Source: Pseudarthrobacter chlorophenolicus A6 (GTDB lineage Bacteria; Actinomycetota; Actinomycetes; Actinomycetales; Micrococcaceae). From it: a stretch of 64,000 nt of DNA. The stretch's first letter is position 1; each line of letters starts with the position of its first letter. This document shows, piece by piece, positions 31,838 to 41,047 of this stretch. Both the position numbers and the translations under genes were made by a program. A model generated the notes under the pieces. The model saw only the letters and a program-made list of their open reading frames with translations, had not been told where the DNA came from and searched no databases. The DNA lies in NCBI RefSeq assembly GCF_000022025.1, contig NC_011886.1:1684980-1748979 (forward strand). The letters are read 5' to 3'.

Positions 31838-32499
31838 ACACCGCTGACGGCCCCGGGGGCCACGACGACGCCCGGTCAGGGCTCGGCGACCTGCCCGGCG
31901 GCGCCAAGGCCGCGCTTGAAGCCGTGCTGATGGTGGTTGACCAGCCGGCCACCGAAGATGAACTGGCGGCCGGACTGGAACTGACGCTGGGGGAGGTCCG
32001 GAAGTTACTGGCGGATCTTCAGGCGGATTACAACGGCTATACTGTTAAAGCCCCGGATGAGGAGCAGGCCAGTGCAGCTGGCTTTGGCTCCAGCCCCCGG
32101 GGTTTTGAATTGCGGAACATCGCCGGTGGCTGGCGGATCTACTCCCGCCCGGACTTCGCCGACATCGTCGGGAAGTATGTGCTCGAGGGGCAGACTGCCA
32201 GGCTTACGCAGGCGGCATTGGAAACGCTGGCGGTCATCGCTTACCGCCAGCCCGTTTCCCGGGCTCGGGTGTCTGCAATTCGCGGGGTCAATGTTGACTC
32301 TGTCGTACGGACACTTGCCCAGCGCGGGCTGATCGAGGACGCGGGAACGGATCCCGAGTCCGGGGCCATCCTTTACCGGACCACCTCCTACTTCCTTGAA
32401 CGGATGGGAATCAGCTCTGTGGCGGGGCTGCCGCAGCTTTCCCCGCACCTCCCGGGGCTGGAAGGCATCGCGGAGTTCTACGACGCCGACAGAATGTAG
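31834..32499 (+). CDS. scpB: Segregation and condensation protein B
   Basis: 221-aa partner of ScpA, with two winged-helix domains. Signature stretches are AALEAVLMVVDQPATEDELA-like AKAALEAVLMVVDQPATEDE near residue 30, GGWRIYSRPDF near residue 98, and LTQAALETLAVIAYRQPVSR near residue 127 followed by IRGVNVDSVVRTLAQRGLIE. Length and order fit the family. It starts with GTG, overlapping scpA by 4 bp; rluB follows after 113 bp. Confidence 0.95.
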   Translation: MNTADGPGGHDDARSGLGDLPGGAKAALEAVLMVVDQPATEDELAAGLELTLGEVRKLLADLQADYNGYTVKAPDEEQASAAGFGSSPRGFELRNIAGGWRIYSRPDFADIVGKYVLEGQTARLTQAALETLAVIAYRQPVSRARVSAIRGVNVDSVVRTLAQRGLIEDAGTDPESGAILYRTTSYFLERMGISSVAGLPQLSPHLPGLEGIAEFYDADRM

Positions 32500-32612
32500 G
32501 TCCGGAAAATCCGGCCTGCAGATGAATATCCACCAGGGCAGACTATTTCTGCCCGGCTGGCTAGGGTTGTCCGTGGACAGCTTTTGCCGGCCAAAACAGC
32601 AGAGGACGGGTC

Positions 32613-33824
32613 ATGACACAGGCGGGACGCCAGGGTTCACCACGTAACAGCTCCGGACGCGGCGGCGCGGACCGGAACAAGCCAAAGGGCAACACCCCCC
32701 GCAGGGGTACGGCCGGCGGAGGATTCAGCGGAGGTTCCGCCGGCGCCGGCCAGCGCGGCCAGGGCTTCGGCAGCGACCGGCCGCAGCGCGCCCCCAAACC
32801 GCGCGAAGAACGGTTCATCGACCCGGATTTGGCTGGTTCCCAGCAAGGCGGCGCGTCGGAGCGGTCCAGCAAGCCTTCTTCGCGGAAGCCTGCCGCCCGC
32901 AAGCCGGGCGCCAAGAAGGCCCCCGGGACTCCGGGTGCCTTGAAGCCCAAGCCCCGCACAGGTGCTCCCGGCGCAGCGGCCTCCCGCGCCTTCGGCAGTG
33001 AGCGCTTCGGGCAGAACCTCGGGCCGGTCCGGAAGCCGGGCCGCAAGAAGCGCCCCCGCACCGACGTGCCCCAGTCGGAGCTGCACGACGCCGACGGCGT
33101 ACGCCTGCAGAAAGTCATGGCCTCCGCAGGAGTCGCGTCCCGGCGCGTCTGCGAAGAGATGATCGCCGAAGGCCGGGTTGAGGTGGACGGCCAGGTAGTG
33201 ACCGAGCTGGGTGTCCGCATCGATCCCGCCACGGCCGTCATCCACGTGGACGGGCTGCGCATCCAGCTGGACGAGAACCTCGTCTACATGGTGTTCAACA
33301 AGCCCAAGGGCGTCGTCTCCACCATGGAAGATCCCGATGGCCGGCCCTGCATCAGCGACTTCCTCAAGAACAATAAGAACACCGGCGAACGGCTGTTCCA
33401 TGTGGGCCGCCTCGACGTCGCCACGGAGGGTCTGCTGCTCCTGACGAACGACGGCGAGCTGGCCAACCGCCTTACCCACCCTTCCTACGAAGTCCCCAAG
33501 ACCTACCTGGTCCAGGTGCGCGGGCCGTTCCCGCAGGGAATCGGTGCGCAGCTGAAGGCCGGCGTGGAACTTGAAGACGGGCCGGCAGCCGTGGACTCCT
33601 TCCGCCTGGTGGACTCCACTCCCGGGCACGTGCTGATCGAAGTGGTGCTGCACTCGGGCAAGAACCGCATCGTCCGCCGCATGTTCGACGCCGTTGGCTT
33701 CCCGGTGCAGCGGCTGGTCCGCGTCAAGGTGGGACCAATCGGTTTGGGCGACCAGCGCCAGGGAAGCATCCGCAACCTCGGCAAGCAGGAAGTCGGCCAC
33801 CTGCTGGCGTCCGTAGGACTCTGA
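32613..33824 (+). CDS. rRNA pseudouridine synthase, RluB/RsuA type, with long basic extension
   Basis: 403-aa enzyme, likely making a pseudouridine in 23S rRNA. The first 150 or so residues are low-complexity and rich in Gly, Arg, Lys and Pro (RNSSGRGGADRNKPKGNTPR), unlike the roughly 250-aa family core. From about residue 155 an S4 domain (VRLQKVMASAGVASRRVCEE) leads into the catalytic domain with the active-site Asp in HVGRLDVATEGLLLLTNDGE near residue 268 and KTYLVQVRG near residue 293. It follows scpB as in many bacteria and is 3 bp before tyrA. The exact target uridine is not certain. Confidence 0.93.
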   Translation: MTQAGRQGSPRNSSGRGGADRNKPKGNTPRRGTAGGGFSGGSAGAGQRGQGFGSDRPQRAPKPREERFIDPDLAGSQQGGASERSSKPSSRKPAARKPGAKKAPGTPGALKPKPRTGAPGAAASRAFGSERFGQNLGPVRKPGRKKRPRTDVPQSELHDADGVRLQKVMASAGVASRRVCEEMIAEGRVEVDGQVVTELGVRIDPATAVIHVDGLRIQLDENLVYMVFNKPKGVVSTMEDPDGRPCISDFLKNNKNTGERLFHVGRLDVATEGLLLLTNDGELANRLTHPSYEVPKTYLVQVRGPFPQGIGAQLKAGVELEDGPAAVDSFRLVDSTPGHVLIEVVLHSGKNRIVRRMFDAVGFPVQRLVRVKVGPIGLGDQRQGSIRNLGKQEVGHLLASVGL

Positions 33825-33827
33825 GGC

Positions 33828-34937
33828 ATGTCCGCGTTCAAGAGCCACGGTCGCGGGCACCTGGACGGGCCCGTCGTCGTGATCGGAACCGGATTGCTGG
33901 GGACGAGCATCGGCCTGGGCCTGAGGGGCCGTGGCGTTCCCGTCTTCCTGTCCGATCCTTCGCCCACCAACCAGGCGGTGGCTGTTGACATCGGCGCTGG
34001 CCGTCCCCTCTCGGAGCTGGCCGGTGCGGCACCCCAGCTTGTAGTGGTGGCGGCGCCGCCGGACGTCACGGCCGGTGTTGTCACCACCGCGCTGTCCGAT
34101 TACCCGGACGCCGTGGTGGTGGACATTGCCAGCGTCAAGGCGGGCATCCTGGCGAGCCTCCGGAACAGCGGCAAGGACCTGGCCCGCTATGTGGGTACCC
34201 ACCCAATGGCCGGACGCGAAAAGTCCGGACCGGTTGCGGCCCGGGGTGAGCTGTTCACGTCCATGCCGTGGGTGGTGTGCCCCTCGGAGGAAACCTCCGC
34301 GGCAGCCCTCCAGACTGCCCGTTCGCTGGCGACCGACCTTGGCGCCGTCGTTTCGCAGTTCACCCCTGACGAGCACGACGAAGCCGTGGCGCTTGTTTCG
34401 CACCTGCCCCAGGTGATGTCTTCCTTGCTGGCCAGCCGGCTGCAGGGGACCCCGCTGCATGCGTTGTCCCTCGCTGGGAACGGCCTGCGCGATGTCACCA
34501 GGATCGCCGCCAGCGATCCCACGCTGTGGGTGCAGATTCTGGGCGGCAACGCCGGCAAGGTAGTGGATATCCTCTACGGCGTCCGGGAAGACCTGAACCG
34601 CCTGATCGGAACGCTGGAAAACCCCACAGCGCCGGGAGCGAGGCTTGACCTCGCCCAGCTGATGAGTGAGGGCAATGCCGGCCAGGCCCGGATCCCCGGC
34701 AAGCATGGCGGACCGCCGCAGGCGTATTCCTGGCTGACCGTGCTGGTGGACGACCGGCCCGGTCAGATTGCGCAGCTGCTCACCGAGATCGGCGAGATCG
34801 GCGTGAACCTGGAAGACCTGCGGCTTGACCATTCCTCCGGACAGAACGTCGGTATGGTGGAAATATCCGTGCTGCCCAACAAGCATGACCACCTGATCGA
34901 AGCCCTCAACGACCGCGGATGGCGGGTACTTCAGTAA
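33828..34937 (+). CDS. tyrA: Prephenate dehydrogenase
   Basis: 369-aa NAD(P)-dependent enzyme of tyrosine biosynthesis. The Rossmann motif is VVVIGTGLLGTSIGLGLRG near residues 16-34; THPMAGREKSGP, with the catalytic His, lies near residues 124-135; a C-terminal ACT domain (SWLTVLVDDRPGQIAQLL near residue 302) suggests feedback regulation by tyrosine. The stop and the cmk ATG share one base (TAATG), so the two are coupled. Confidence 0.93.
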   Translation: MSAFKSHGRGHLDGPVVVIGTGLLGTSIGLGLRGRGVPVFLSDPSPTNQAVAVDIGAGRPLSELAGAAPQLVVVAAPPDVTAGVVTTALSDYPDAVVVDIASVKAGILASLRNSGKDLARYVGTHPMAGREKSGPVAARGELFTSMPWVVCPSEETSAAALQTARSLATDLGAVVSQFTPDEHDEAVALVSHLPQVMSSLLASRLQGTPLHALSLAGNGLRDVTRIAASDPTLWVQILGGNAGKVVDILYGVREDLNRLIGTLENPTAPGARLDLAQLMSEGNAGQARIPGKHGGPPQAYSWLTVLVDDRPGQIAQLLTEIGEIGVNLEDLRLDHSSGQNVGMVEISVLPNKHDHLIEALNDRGWRVLQ

Positions 34938-35650
34938 TGACACAAGAACTCCTCGAATCCGTGCGCGCCCTGCGCATCGGCCGGCCGCTCGTTGTTGCCA
35001 TCGACGGCCCCTCCGGTTCCGGCAAATCCAGCGTCAGCAAGGAAGTGGCCAGGCGGCTGCGGATTGCCTACCTGGATACCGGGGCGATGTACCGGGCACT
35101 CACCTGGCACTGCGTCACCACCGGCATTGACCTGGAGGACGCCGCAGCCGTGGAACAGGCCTCACGGGACCTGGTGCTGGAAGTCAGCACCAGCCCCAAC
35201 GAGGAATACGTCAGGGTGGACGGCGTGGACGTCACCGACGCCATCCGCGAGCCCGCCATTTCCTCCGCCGTCAGTGCGGTGGCCACCACCCTGGGTGCGC
35301 GGACCGAACTGATCCGCCGCCAACGCGACCTGATCGAAAAGCACCACCGCCGCATGGTGGTGGAGGGACGGGACATCACCACCGTCGTCGCCCCCGGTGC
35401 CGAGGTGCGCATGCTGCTGACCGCCAGCGAGGAAGCACGGCTGCGCCGGCGCGGCCTCCAGCTCGGCGGGACGCAGAACGCCGAGGAACTGGCAGCCCAG
35501 GTCACCCACCGCGACGCCAAGGACTCAGCGGTGGTGAACTTCACCCAGGCTGCGTCCGGCGTGGTGACGCTGGACTCCTCGGACCTGGACTTTGAGCAGA
35601 CCGTGGATGCCGCACTGGTGATTGTCACCAAGGTCCTCAACCGTGACTGA
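34937..35650 (+). CDS. cmk: Cytidylate kinase
   Basis: 237-aa nucleoside monophosphate kinase that phosphorylates CMP and dCMP. The P-loop IDGPSGSGKSSVSKEVA lies near residues 22-38, YLDTGAMYRALTW near residue 46, and VEGRDITTVVAPGAEVRMLL near residue 143. The ATG at 34937 overlaps the tyrA stop by one base. The stop region overlaps the start of the acyltransferase by 8 bp. Confidence 0.96.
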   Translation: MTQELLESVRALRIGRPLVVAIDGPSGSGKSSVSKEVARRLRIAYLDTGAMYRALTWHCVTTGIDLEDAAAVEQASRDLVLEVSTSPNEEYVRVDGVDVTDAIREPAISSAVSAVATTLGARTELIRRQRDLIEKHHRRMVVEGRDITTVVAPGAEVRMLLTASEEARLRRRGLQLGGTQNAEELAAQVTHRDAKDSAVVNFTQAASGVVTLDSSDLDFEQTVDAALVIVTKVLNRD

Positions 35651-36362
35651 GGGCGCCGCCGGGGCACCCGCGGGCTGGACCATGGCCTGGAGCCGGCCTG
35701 TCGGCTGGATCCTTGACCATCTGGTCTACCGCACCACCGTGACCGGCAGGGACAACGTCCCCACTGGCGGGCCGGTAATCTTTGCCGGCAACCACATCAG
35801 TTACCTGGACGGGCCGGTCATGTTCGGGGCCGCGCCGCGGCCCATGCACATCCTGGTAAAGCAGGAAATGTTCAAGGGATTCCTTGGCCGGGTCCTTACC
35901 GCCTCCGGGCAGTTGCCGGTGGACCGGCGCGGCGACCGCGCCGCGCTGCAACAGTGCAAGGAGGTGCTCGACGCCGGGCGTTGCGTCGGGATCCTGCCCG
36001 AAGGTACGCGGGGGAGCGGGGACGCCGCGGGTATCAGCGGAGGCGTTGCCTGGCTTGCCCTTAATTCCGGCGCACCCGTGGTGCCCGTGGCCATCCTGGG
36101 CACGCGGGTTGGCAGGGAGCACCTCGACTCCGTGCCCCGGCCGGGCCGCCGGTTCCATGTGGCCTTCGGTCCCGCCCTTACCCTGACCCGCAGGGCAGGG
36201 GAAACAGGCCGTGCTTCAATGGACAGGGCGGCGCAGGAAATCCGCGCAGCGCTGGCCGGGCACGTCCGCGACGCCATTCAGCTCAGTGGGCAGCCGTTGC
36301 CGTTCGCTGATGCTCCCCAAGACTTAACAGCAGTAGCCGGGACGCCGGCAGATGACCACTAA
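35643..36362 (+). CDS. 1-acyl-sn-glycerol-3-phosphate acyltransferase (PlsC family)
   Basis: 239-aa membrane-associated acyltransferase for phosphatidic acid synthesis. The GTG at 35643 lies inside the end of cmk (8-bp overlap). The catalytic NHISYLDGP (HX4D) is near residue 50, the [20 protein letters not shown] segment near residue 82, and [15 protein letters not shown] near residue 118. A cmk-plsC-der order is common in Actinobacteria. The window has a second family member at 53102. Confidence 0.88.
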   Translation: MTEGAAGAPAGWTMAWSRPVGWILDHLVYRTTVTGRDNVPTGGPVIFAGNHISYLDGPVMFGAAPRPMHILVKQEMFKGFLGRVLTASGQLPVDRRGDRAALQQCKEVLDAGRCVGILPEGTRGSGDAAGISGGVAWLALNSGAPVVPVAILGTRVGREHLDSVPRPGRRFHVAFGPALTLTRRAGETGRASMDRAAQEIRAALAGHVRDAIQLSGQPLPFADAPQDLTAVAGTPADDH

Positions 36363-36372
36363 GGACAGTGCA

Positions 36373-37923
36373 ATGAGCGACACCACGCAGACATCCGGGC
36401 ATTCCGGCTCCGCCGAATACGAGTACACGCCTTCGGGCACCGACCAGGTGGCCGAGCGGCTTGCTGCGATCGGCGACGACGAAGCTGAGCTCCGTGCTGC
36501 CTCCCTCCGGGCAGGCCTGGAGGACTACGAGCTGGACGAGGAAGATGCCGCCCTGCTGAGCGGTGAATACGGCGACGAGGACCTGGACGGTCCCGTCAAG
36601 CTGGATCCTGTCCTGGCTATTATCGGGCGGCCAAATGTGGGCAAGTCCACGCTGGTGAACCGCATCCTCGGCCGCCGCGAGGCAGTGGTGGAGGACACCC
36701 CCGGTGTCACCCGCGACCGCGTCATGTACTCGGCAAGCTGGAACGGCCGCAACTTCACCCTGGTGGACACCGGCGGGTGGGAACACGACGCCCGCGGCAT
36801 CCACGCCCGCGTTGCCGAGCAGGCCGAGATGGCCGTGGAACTCGCCGACGCCGTCCTCTTCGTGGTCGATTCCGCCGTGGGCGCCACCGCCACGGACGAG
36901 GGCGTCATGAAGATGCTCCGCCGCAGCAAGAAGCCGGTCATCATGGTGGCCAACAAGGTGGACGACTTCGCCCAGGAAGCTGACAGCGCCGCATTGTGGG
37001 GCCTTGGTTTCGGCGAGCCGTACCCGGTCTCCGCTCTGCACGGCCGCGGCGTGGCTGACCTCCTGGACCACGTCATGGATGTCCTGCCTGAGTTCTCCAC
37101 CGTTGAAGGCGTGGAGCGTTCCGGCGGTCCCCGCCGCATCGCGCTGATCGGCCGCCCCAACGTGGGCAAATCCTCCTTGCTGAACAAGCTGGCAGGAACT
37201 GAACGCGTAGTGGTGGACAACACCGCCGGCACTACGCGGGACCCCGTGGACGAGTTCATCGAACTGGGCGACCGCACCTGGCGCTTCGTGGACACAGCCG
37301 GTATCCGCCGCCGCCAGCACATGGCGCAGGGCGCTGACTACTACGCCTCGCTGCGGACGCAGGCGGCCCTTGAGAAGGCGGAGGTCGCCGTCGTGCTCCT
37401 CGCCGTGGATGAGGTCCTCAGCGAGCAGGACGTCCGTATCCTCCAGCTGGCCATCGAGTCAGGCCGCGCCCTGGTGCTGGCCTTCAACAAATGGGACCTG
37501 CTCGACGACGAACGCCGCCGCTACCTGGAACGCGAAATCGAACAGGACCTGGCCCACGTTGAATGGGCCCCGCGCGTGAATATCTCGGCCAAGACCGGTT
37601 GGCACAAGGACCGCCTGGTCCCCGCACTGGACCTTGCCCTGGAAAACTGGGACCGGCGCATCCCCACCGGCCGCCTGAACGCCTTCCTCGGCGAACTGGT
37701 GGCTGCGCACCCGCACCCCGTCAGGGGCGGCAAGCAGCCGCGCATCCTCTTTGGCACCCAGGCCTCCAGCCGGCCGCCGAAATTCGTGCTCTTCACCACC
37801 GGGTTCCTCGACCCCGGCTACCGCCGGTTCATCACCCGCCGGCTGCGGGAAACCTTTGGCTTTGAGGGCACGCCCATCGAAGTGAGCATGCGCGTCCGCG
37901 AAAAGCGCGGCAAGAAGCGCTAG
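36373..37923 (+). CDS. der: Ribosome biogenesis GTPase Der (EngA)
   Basis: 516-aa double GTPase needed for 50S assembly. The ATG at 36373 is preferred over 36352 because AAGGA lies 8 bp before it. An acidic N-terminal extension of about 75 residues ([20 protein letters not shown]) precedes GTPase domain 1 ([30 protein letters not shown]), GTPase domain 2 ([33 protein letters not shown]) and a C-terminal KH-like domain ([20 protein letters not shown]). The extension is typical of actinobacterial Der. It is last in the rluB-to-der run. Confidence 0.96.
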   Translation: MSDTTQTSGHSGSAEYEYTPSGTDQVAERLAAIGDDEAELRAASLRAGLEDYELDEEDAALLSGEYGDEDLDGPVKLDPVLAIIGRPNVGKSTLVNRILGRREAVVEDTPGVTRDRVMYSASWNGRNFTLVDTGGWEHDARGIHARVAEQAEMAVELADAVLFVVDSAVGATATDEGVMKMLRRSKKPVIMVANKVDDFAQEADSAALWGLGFGEPYPVSALHGRGVADLLDHVMDVLPEFSTVEGVERSGGPRRIALIGRPNVGKSSLLNKLAGTERVVVDNTAGTTRDPVDEFIELGDRTWRFVDTAGIRRRQHMAQGADYYASLRTQAALEKAEVAVVLLAVDEVLSEQDVRILQLAIESGRALVLAFNKWDLLDDERRRYLEREIEQDLAHVEWAPRVNISAKTGWHKDRLVPALDLALENWDRRIPTGRLNAFLGELVAAHPHPVRGGKQPRILFGTQASSRPPKFVLFTTGFLDPGYRRFITRRLRETFGFEGTPIEVSMRVREKRGKKR

Positions 37924-38081
37924 CACGGGTGTTGCCTCCGACACGTCCGGGCCCGATTTCCGGAAAGTGTCATCGGCACCCCTTTCGATCGTGTAAGCTC
38001 TTCTAGGTGGTTCGGCCGGACTGCTGATGGAAATCCTCGGAGGAATCCGGGATAACCTGCAGCGGAGAACGGCGGAACCAG

Positions 38082-38158
<77 letters not shown>

Positions 38159-38160
38159 CG

Positions 38161-38203
38161 AAGGGCCGCTTTCCGGAATGACTCCGGAAAGCGGCCCTTT
38201 TGC
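38161..38203 (+). terminator. Terminator after tRNA-Pro
   Basis: AAGGGCCGCTTTCCGGA (38161-38177) pairs perfectly with its complement at 38183-38199 around a 5-nt loop, followed by TTGCTTT. Confidence 0.9.
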
Positions 38204-38240
38204 TTTAACGCCCGCAAGCGCTCATTGATGCACTGGTGGA

Positions 38241-38531
38241 TCAGTACCGCACGCGGATCACGTAGCAATTCCTCCTGTTGTCGTACCTGTTGCCCCACTC
38301 AAACCAGTAGTTGCCGCGGCGGTCGAAACAGATGAAGAGGTACCGGTGATCGCGGTGGTCGCGGTCACGGTCGCTGCGGTCGTGCCCGTCCTTGTCGTAC
38401 GTCCTGGAATAGGACGGGTTGTGGTCGCTGACCTTGTCGTTGCTGCTGGCGAAAGCGGCAGTTGCCGAGCCGCCGAGCGTGAGTCCTGCCACCAGTACAG
38501 TCGAACTCAAAAAACGTGCTGTTCTCTTCAT
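38241..38531 (-). CDS. Small secreted Asp/Arg/His-rich protein, unknown function
   Basis: 96-aa pre-protein. The ATG at 38531 is chosen because GAGGAAA precedes it and a clean Sec signal peptide follows (MKRTARFLSSTVLVAGLTLG, cleavage likely after ATAAFAS). The mature part of about 65 residues is highly charged (DKDGHDRSDRDRDHRDHR) and ends in an aromatic segment, YLFICFDRRGNYWFEWGN. Two Cys residues could form a disulfide. I do not recognise the family. The 5' region contains a riboswitch-like leader. Confidence 0.72.
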   Translation of the reverse strand: MKRTARFLSSTVLVAGLTLGGSATAAFASSNDKVSDHNPSYSRTYDKDGHDRSDRDRDHRDHRYLFICFDRRGNYWFEWGNRYDNRRNCYVIRVRY

Positions 38532-38639
38532 GACATTTTCCTCAGGTGATCGAATTGATCGATACCCCGCAGGAGCAGGCAAGCAGACAGAATGGGCAGG
38601 CACGGGCCGTCATATGGGCGCGGTCCTCGTCGTTGTCGA

Positions 38640-38760
38640 CTCGCCTGTCTGCGGTTGTCACCCAAGCCCGGTGGGTGCAAGAGAGGGCACCGCGCTTGAG
38701 GATGCGAGCGGCCATCAGGAAGTGAACCTTTGGTTCCCCCGGTTCAGAGGCTGAGGGGCG
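38640..38760 (-). promoter_or_regulatory. Candidate cyclic-di-AMP (ydaO/yuaA-like) riboswitch
   Basis: Read on the minus strand, this leader has GAACCGGGGGAACCA (within 38733-38747), a GGTGCCCTCTCTTGCACCC segment (38672-38690) and a 3' GACAACCGCAGACAGGCGAG. These resemble, in order, the GGGGGACCCA, CTCTC-GCCCG and GTCAGCTAACC-GGCG blocks of the ydaO motif, which in Actinobacteria often precedes secreted cell-wall proteins. The match is partial: GGGGTGAATC and GCTAACC are not well kept. It lies 109 bp before the small secreted protein gene. The rest of the gap to 38976 holds nothing I can name. Confidence 0.42.
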
Positions 38761-38976
38761 CTGTAGTGATGATTGAGCACACTGGAATGGCCCGGATCGG
38801 GCACTTTGTTGGGGAAGTGAGCGCCTGTGTCTGGACCCTCATGTAACCAGTTCGCGTCCGTCCCGTTGGGTTCACCCGGGAGACGTGGCATCAAGGATAC
38901 TAAGGCGGTACCCGCGTGTGAAGGCGATCAGCGCAAATAGGGTAGGCCTGGGCCGGGGAAGGGGGCGGCCGGGTTC

Positions 38977-39846
38977 CTATTTCAGGAACTTGGATGTACG
39001 GCGGTCCGCCAGGATCCTGCCCTTGGTCTGGCAGGTGGGGCAGTACTGGAGCGCTGTGTCGGCGAACGACACCTCCCGCACGGTGTCCCCGCAGACCGGG
39101 CACGGCAACCCCGTGCGGGCGTGGACGCGCATATGGCTGCGTTTGACGTCCTTCAAATCCTTCGGGGGCTTGCCCTGGGCTTCGGCCATTGCTTCGCCCA
39201 AAATGCCGTGGATGGCCTCGTAAAGCACCTGGACTGTTTCCCGGTCCAGGGATTTGGCGGTGGCAAACGGGGAGATGCGGGCCGCATGCAGGATTTCATC
39301 GCTGTAGGCGTTCCCGATGCCGGCGATGACGCTCTGGCTGCGCAGGAGGCCCTTGATCTGCTGGGAACTGGCCCCAAGGATCTCGGCCAGCATGCCGGCG
39401 TCGAACGCTTCCGTGAATGGATCCGGACCCAGCGCGGCGATCCCTGGCACGTCCTGCGGATCCCGCACCACGTACACCGCAAGGCTCTTCCTGGTGCCGG
39501 CCTCCGTGAGGTCGAACCCGCGCGGCCCGTCCGGCCCGGAGAAAGCACAGCGGACGGCAATCATCCCTTTGCCCATTTTCAACTGGCTGTCCGCGGGGGA
39601 GTCCGTGAAGCGGAGCCAGCCGGCGCGGGCCAGATGGAACACCAGGGACATGCCCTCGGTGTCGATGCTGATGAACTTGCCAAAGCGGCGGACTCCGGCC
39701 ACGGTGCGGCCCTCAATCGCGTTAAACGGAGGATCTGCCGTCTTGAGTACAGCGAAGGAAACAACCTGCAGTTTGGTCAGGACGGCGCCACGCAGCTGTC
39801 CGTCCAGGAAAGTGGCCAGGCCGGCCACTTCGGGAAGCTCCGGCAT
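38977..39846 (-). CDS. Fpg/Nei-family DNA glycosylase
   Basis: 289-aa base-excision repair enzyme with AP-lyase activity. The ATG at 39846 gives the essential N-terminus MPELPEVAGLATFLDGQL with the catalytic Pro2 and Glu3. The helix-two-turn-helix region contains LLRSQSVIAGIGNAYSDEIL near residue 175, and a C-terminal zinc finger (CPVCGDTV, then YCPTCQTKGRILADRR) near residues 250-280 is complete. Fpg and Nei cannot be told apart safely by eye. It is divergent from gcvH. Confidence 0.92.
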   Translation of the reverse strand: MPELPEVAGLATFLDGQLRGAVLTKLQVVSFAVLKTADPPFNAIEGRTVAGVRRFGKFISIDTEGMSLVFHLARAGWLRFTDSPADSQLKMGKGMIAVRCAFSGPDGPRGFDLTEAGTRKSLAVYVVRDPQDVPGIAALGPDPFTEAFDAGMLAEILGASSQQIKGLLRSQSVIAGIGNAYSDEILHAARISPFATAKSLDRETVQVLYEAIHGILGEAMAEAQGKPPKDLKDVKRSHMRVHARTGLPCPVCGDTVREVSFADTALQYCPTCQTKGRILADRRTSKFLK

Positions 39847-39941
39847 GGTTACCTGCCCTCTCCGCACAGTCCGGCACAACGAAGCGCGCTCATGCGTCCC
39901 ATCTTCGCAGACGGCCCCGTGAACGCCTCGGCAGATATGCC

Positions 39942-39947
39942 TATACT
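39942..39947 (+). promoter_or_regulatory. Candidate -10 box for gcvH
   Basis: TATACT lies 62 bp before the gcvH ATG and is close to the TANNNT consensus. No convincing -35 was found. Confidence 0.4.
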
Positions 39948-40009
39948 TTCAGCGGCGGCTCGTTTCCGCGCCTCCTGACCTTGGTGTCCAGCCCTACGAA
40001 AGGCCCCCA

Positions 40010-40396
40010 ATGAGCAACATTCCCGAAGACTTGTCCTACACCGCCGAGCATGAGTGGGTCACCGCCCCCAACGCTGACGGCGTGGTCCGCGTGGGCATCA
40101 CCGACTTCGCCCAGGACGCCCTTGGGGATGTTGTGTACGCGCAGATGCCCGAAGTGGGTACAAAGGTTACGGCCAACGAAGTGGTGGGCGAAGTTGAATC
40201 CACCAAGAGCGTCAGCGACATCTACGCGCCGGTTTCGGGCGAAATTGTGGCCCGCAACGAGTCGCTGGACTCCGATTCCGCGCTCATCAACACGGATCCG
40301 TACGGCGACGGCTGGCTGATCGAGGTCAAACTCGCCGAAGCAGACGCTGTTGACTCGTTGCTCAGTGCATCCGAGTACGAACAGCAGGTAGGCTAA
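40010..40396 (+). CDS. gcvH: Glycine cleavage system H protein
   Basis: 128-aa lipoyl carrier protein that shuttles the aminomethyl group between P and T proteins of glycine decarboxylase. SYTAEHEWV starts the fold, and the lipoyl-Lys is K66 in EVESTKSVSD. GcvP and GcvT are not nearby. As in mycobacteria (Rv1826), gcvH stands alone before an FHA gene and MerR regulators, so the linkage probably reflects glutamate/TCA control rather than a gcv operon. Confidence 0.96.
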   Translation: MSNIPEDLSYTAEHEWVTAPNADGVVRVGITDFAQDALGDVVYAQMPEVGTKVTANEVVGEVESTKSVSDIYAPVSGEIVARNESLDSDSALINTDPYGDGWLIEVKLAEADAVDSLLSASEYEQQVG

Positions 40397-40553
40397 AGCT
40401 AACCGGTAAATCCGGTCCGGCCCGCCTCTCAGGCACGGACGTCTTCGCACGTCAACAGCCGGATGCGGAGCCGGAACCGGACCTGCCGGGAAGGTCCGGC
40501 GGGCAAACGTTGGCTGCAGCCCTGACGGGCGGCAGCGGGAAGAGGAGGAATCC

Positions 40554-41030
40554 ATGGCTGGCCACACACAGAACCCTGCCGATGGGGAATACGGCACGGG
40601 TGCGGCTAAGGCGTCGGAGACCACCTCGATCCATCTCACCCCTATCCGGGATGAGCCCACCATCGCACCGAAGCTTTCGCTCGAGGAGCGCAACTCCGTC
40701 GAGGCGCTGCCGGCTGGCTCTGCGCTGCTCGTAGCCCACAGCGGACCGAACGCCGGCGCGCGTTTCCTGCTCGACTCGGACGTTACGACGGCAGGACGCC
40801 ACCCGGACGCTGATATTTTCCTCGACGACGTCACAGTGTCCCGCCGCCACGTCGAGTTCCGGCGCACGGCACGCAGCTTTGAAGTGGTGGACCGGAACAG
40901 CCTCAACGGCACGTACGTCAACCACGACCGCGTGGACGCTGTGGAACTCAAATCGGGCAGCGAAGTCCAGATTGGCAAGTTCCGCCTCACCTTCTACCTG
41001 AGCCCTGCCACAGCTGCAGGCCGCGGCTGA
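40554..41030 (+). CDS. FHA-domain protein, GarA/OdhI family
   Basis: 158 aa. In mycobacteria and corynebacteria this small FHA protein inhibits 2-oxoglutarate dehydrogenase and adjusts glutamate metabolism, and is switched off when PknG or PknB phosphorylates a Thr in an N-terminal ETTS motif. Here E22-T23-T24-S25 is kept (ASETTSIHLTP), followed by an FHA domain at about residues 75-145 (GRHPDADIFLDDVTVSRRHV, NSLNGTYVN). AGAGGAGG precedes the ATG. It lies between gcvH and an ftsR-like gene, as in Rv1827. A small hairpin (CCGGACCT with AGGTCCGG, 40477-40499) lies in the leader. Confidence 0.92.
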   Translation: MAGHTQNPADGEYGTGAAKASETTSIHLTPIRDEPTIAPKLSLEERNSVEALPAGSALLVAHSGPNAGARFLLDSDVTTAGRHPDADIFLDDVTVSRRHVEFRRTARSFEVVDRNSLNGTYVNHDRVDAVELKSGSEVQIGKFRLTFYLSPATAAGRG

Positions 41031-41047
41031 TCCGGGGACCGCTGCCT

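Noticed and set aside
32637..34943. 768-aa minus-strand ORF opposite rluB and tyrA
   Set aside because: A long antisense frame typical of high-GC DNA; the plus strand holds two well-supported enzymes over the same bases.
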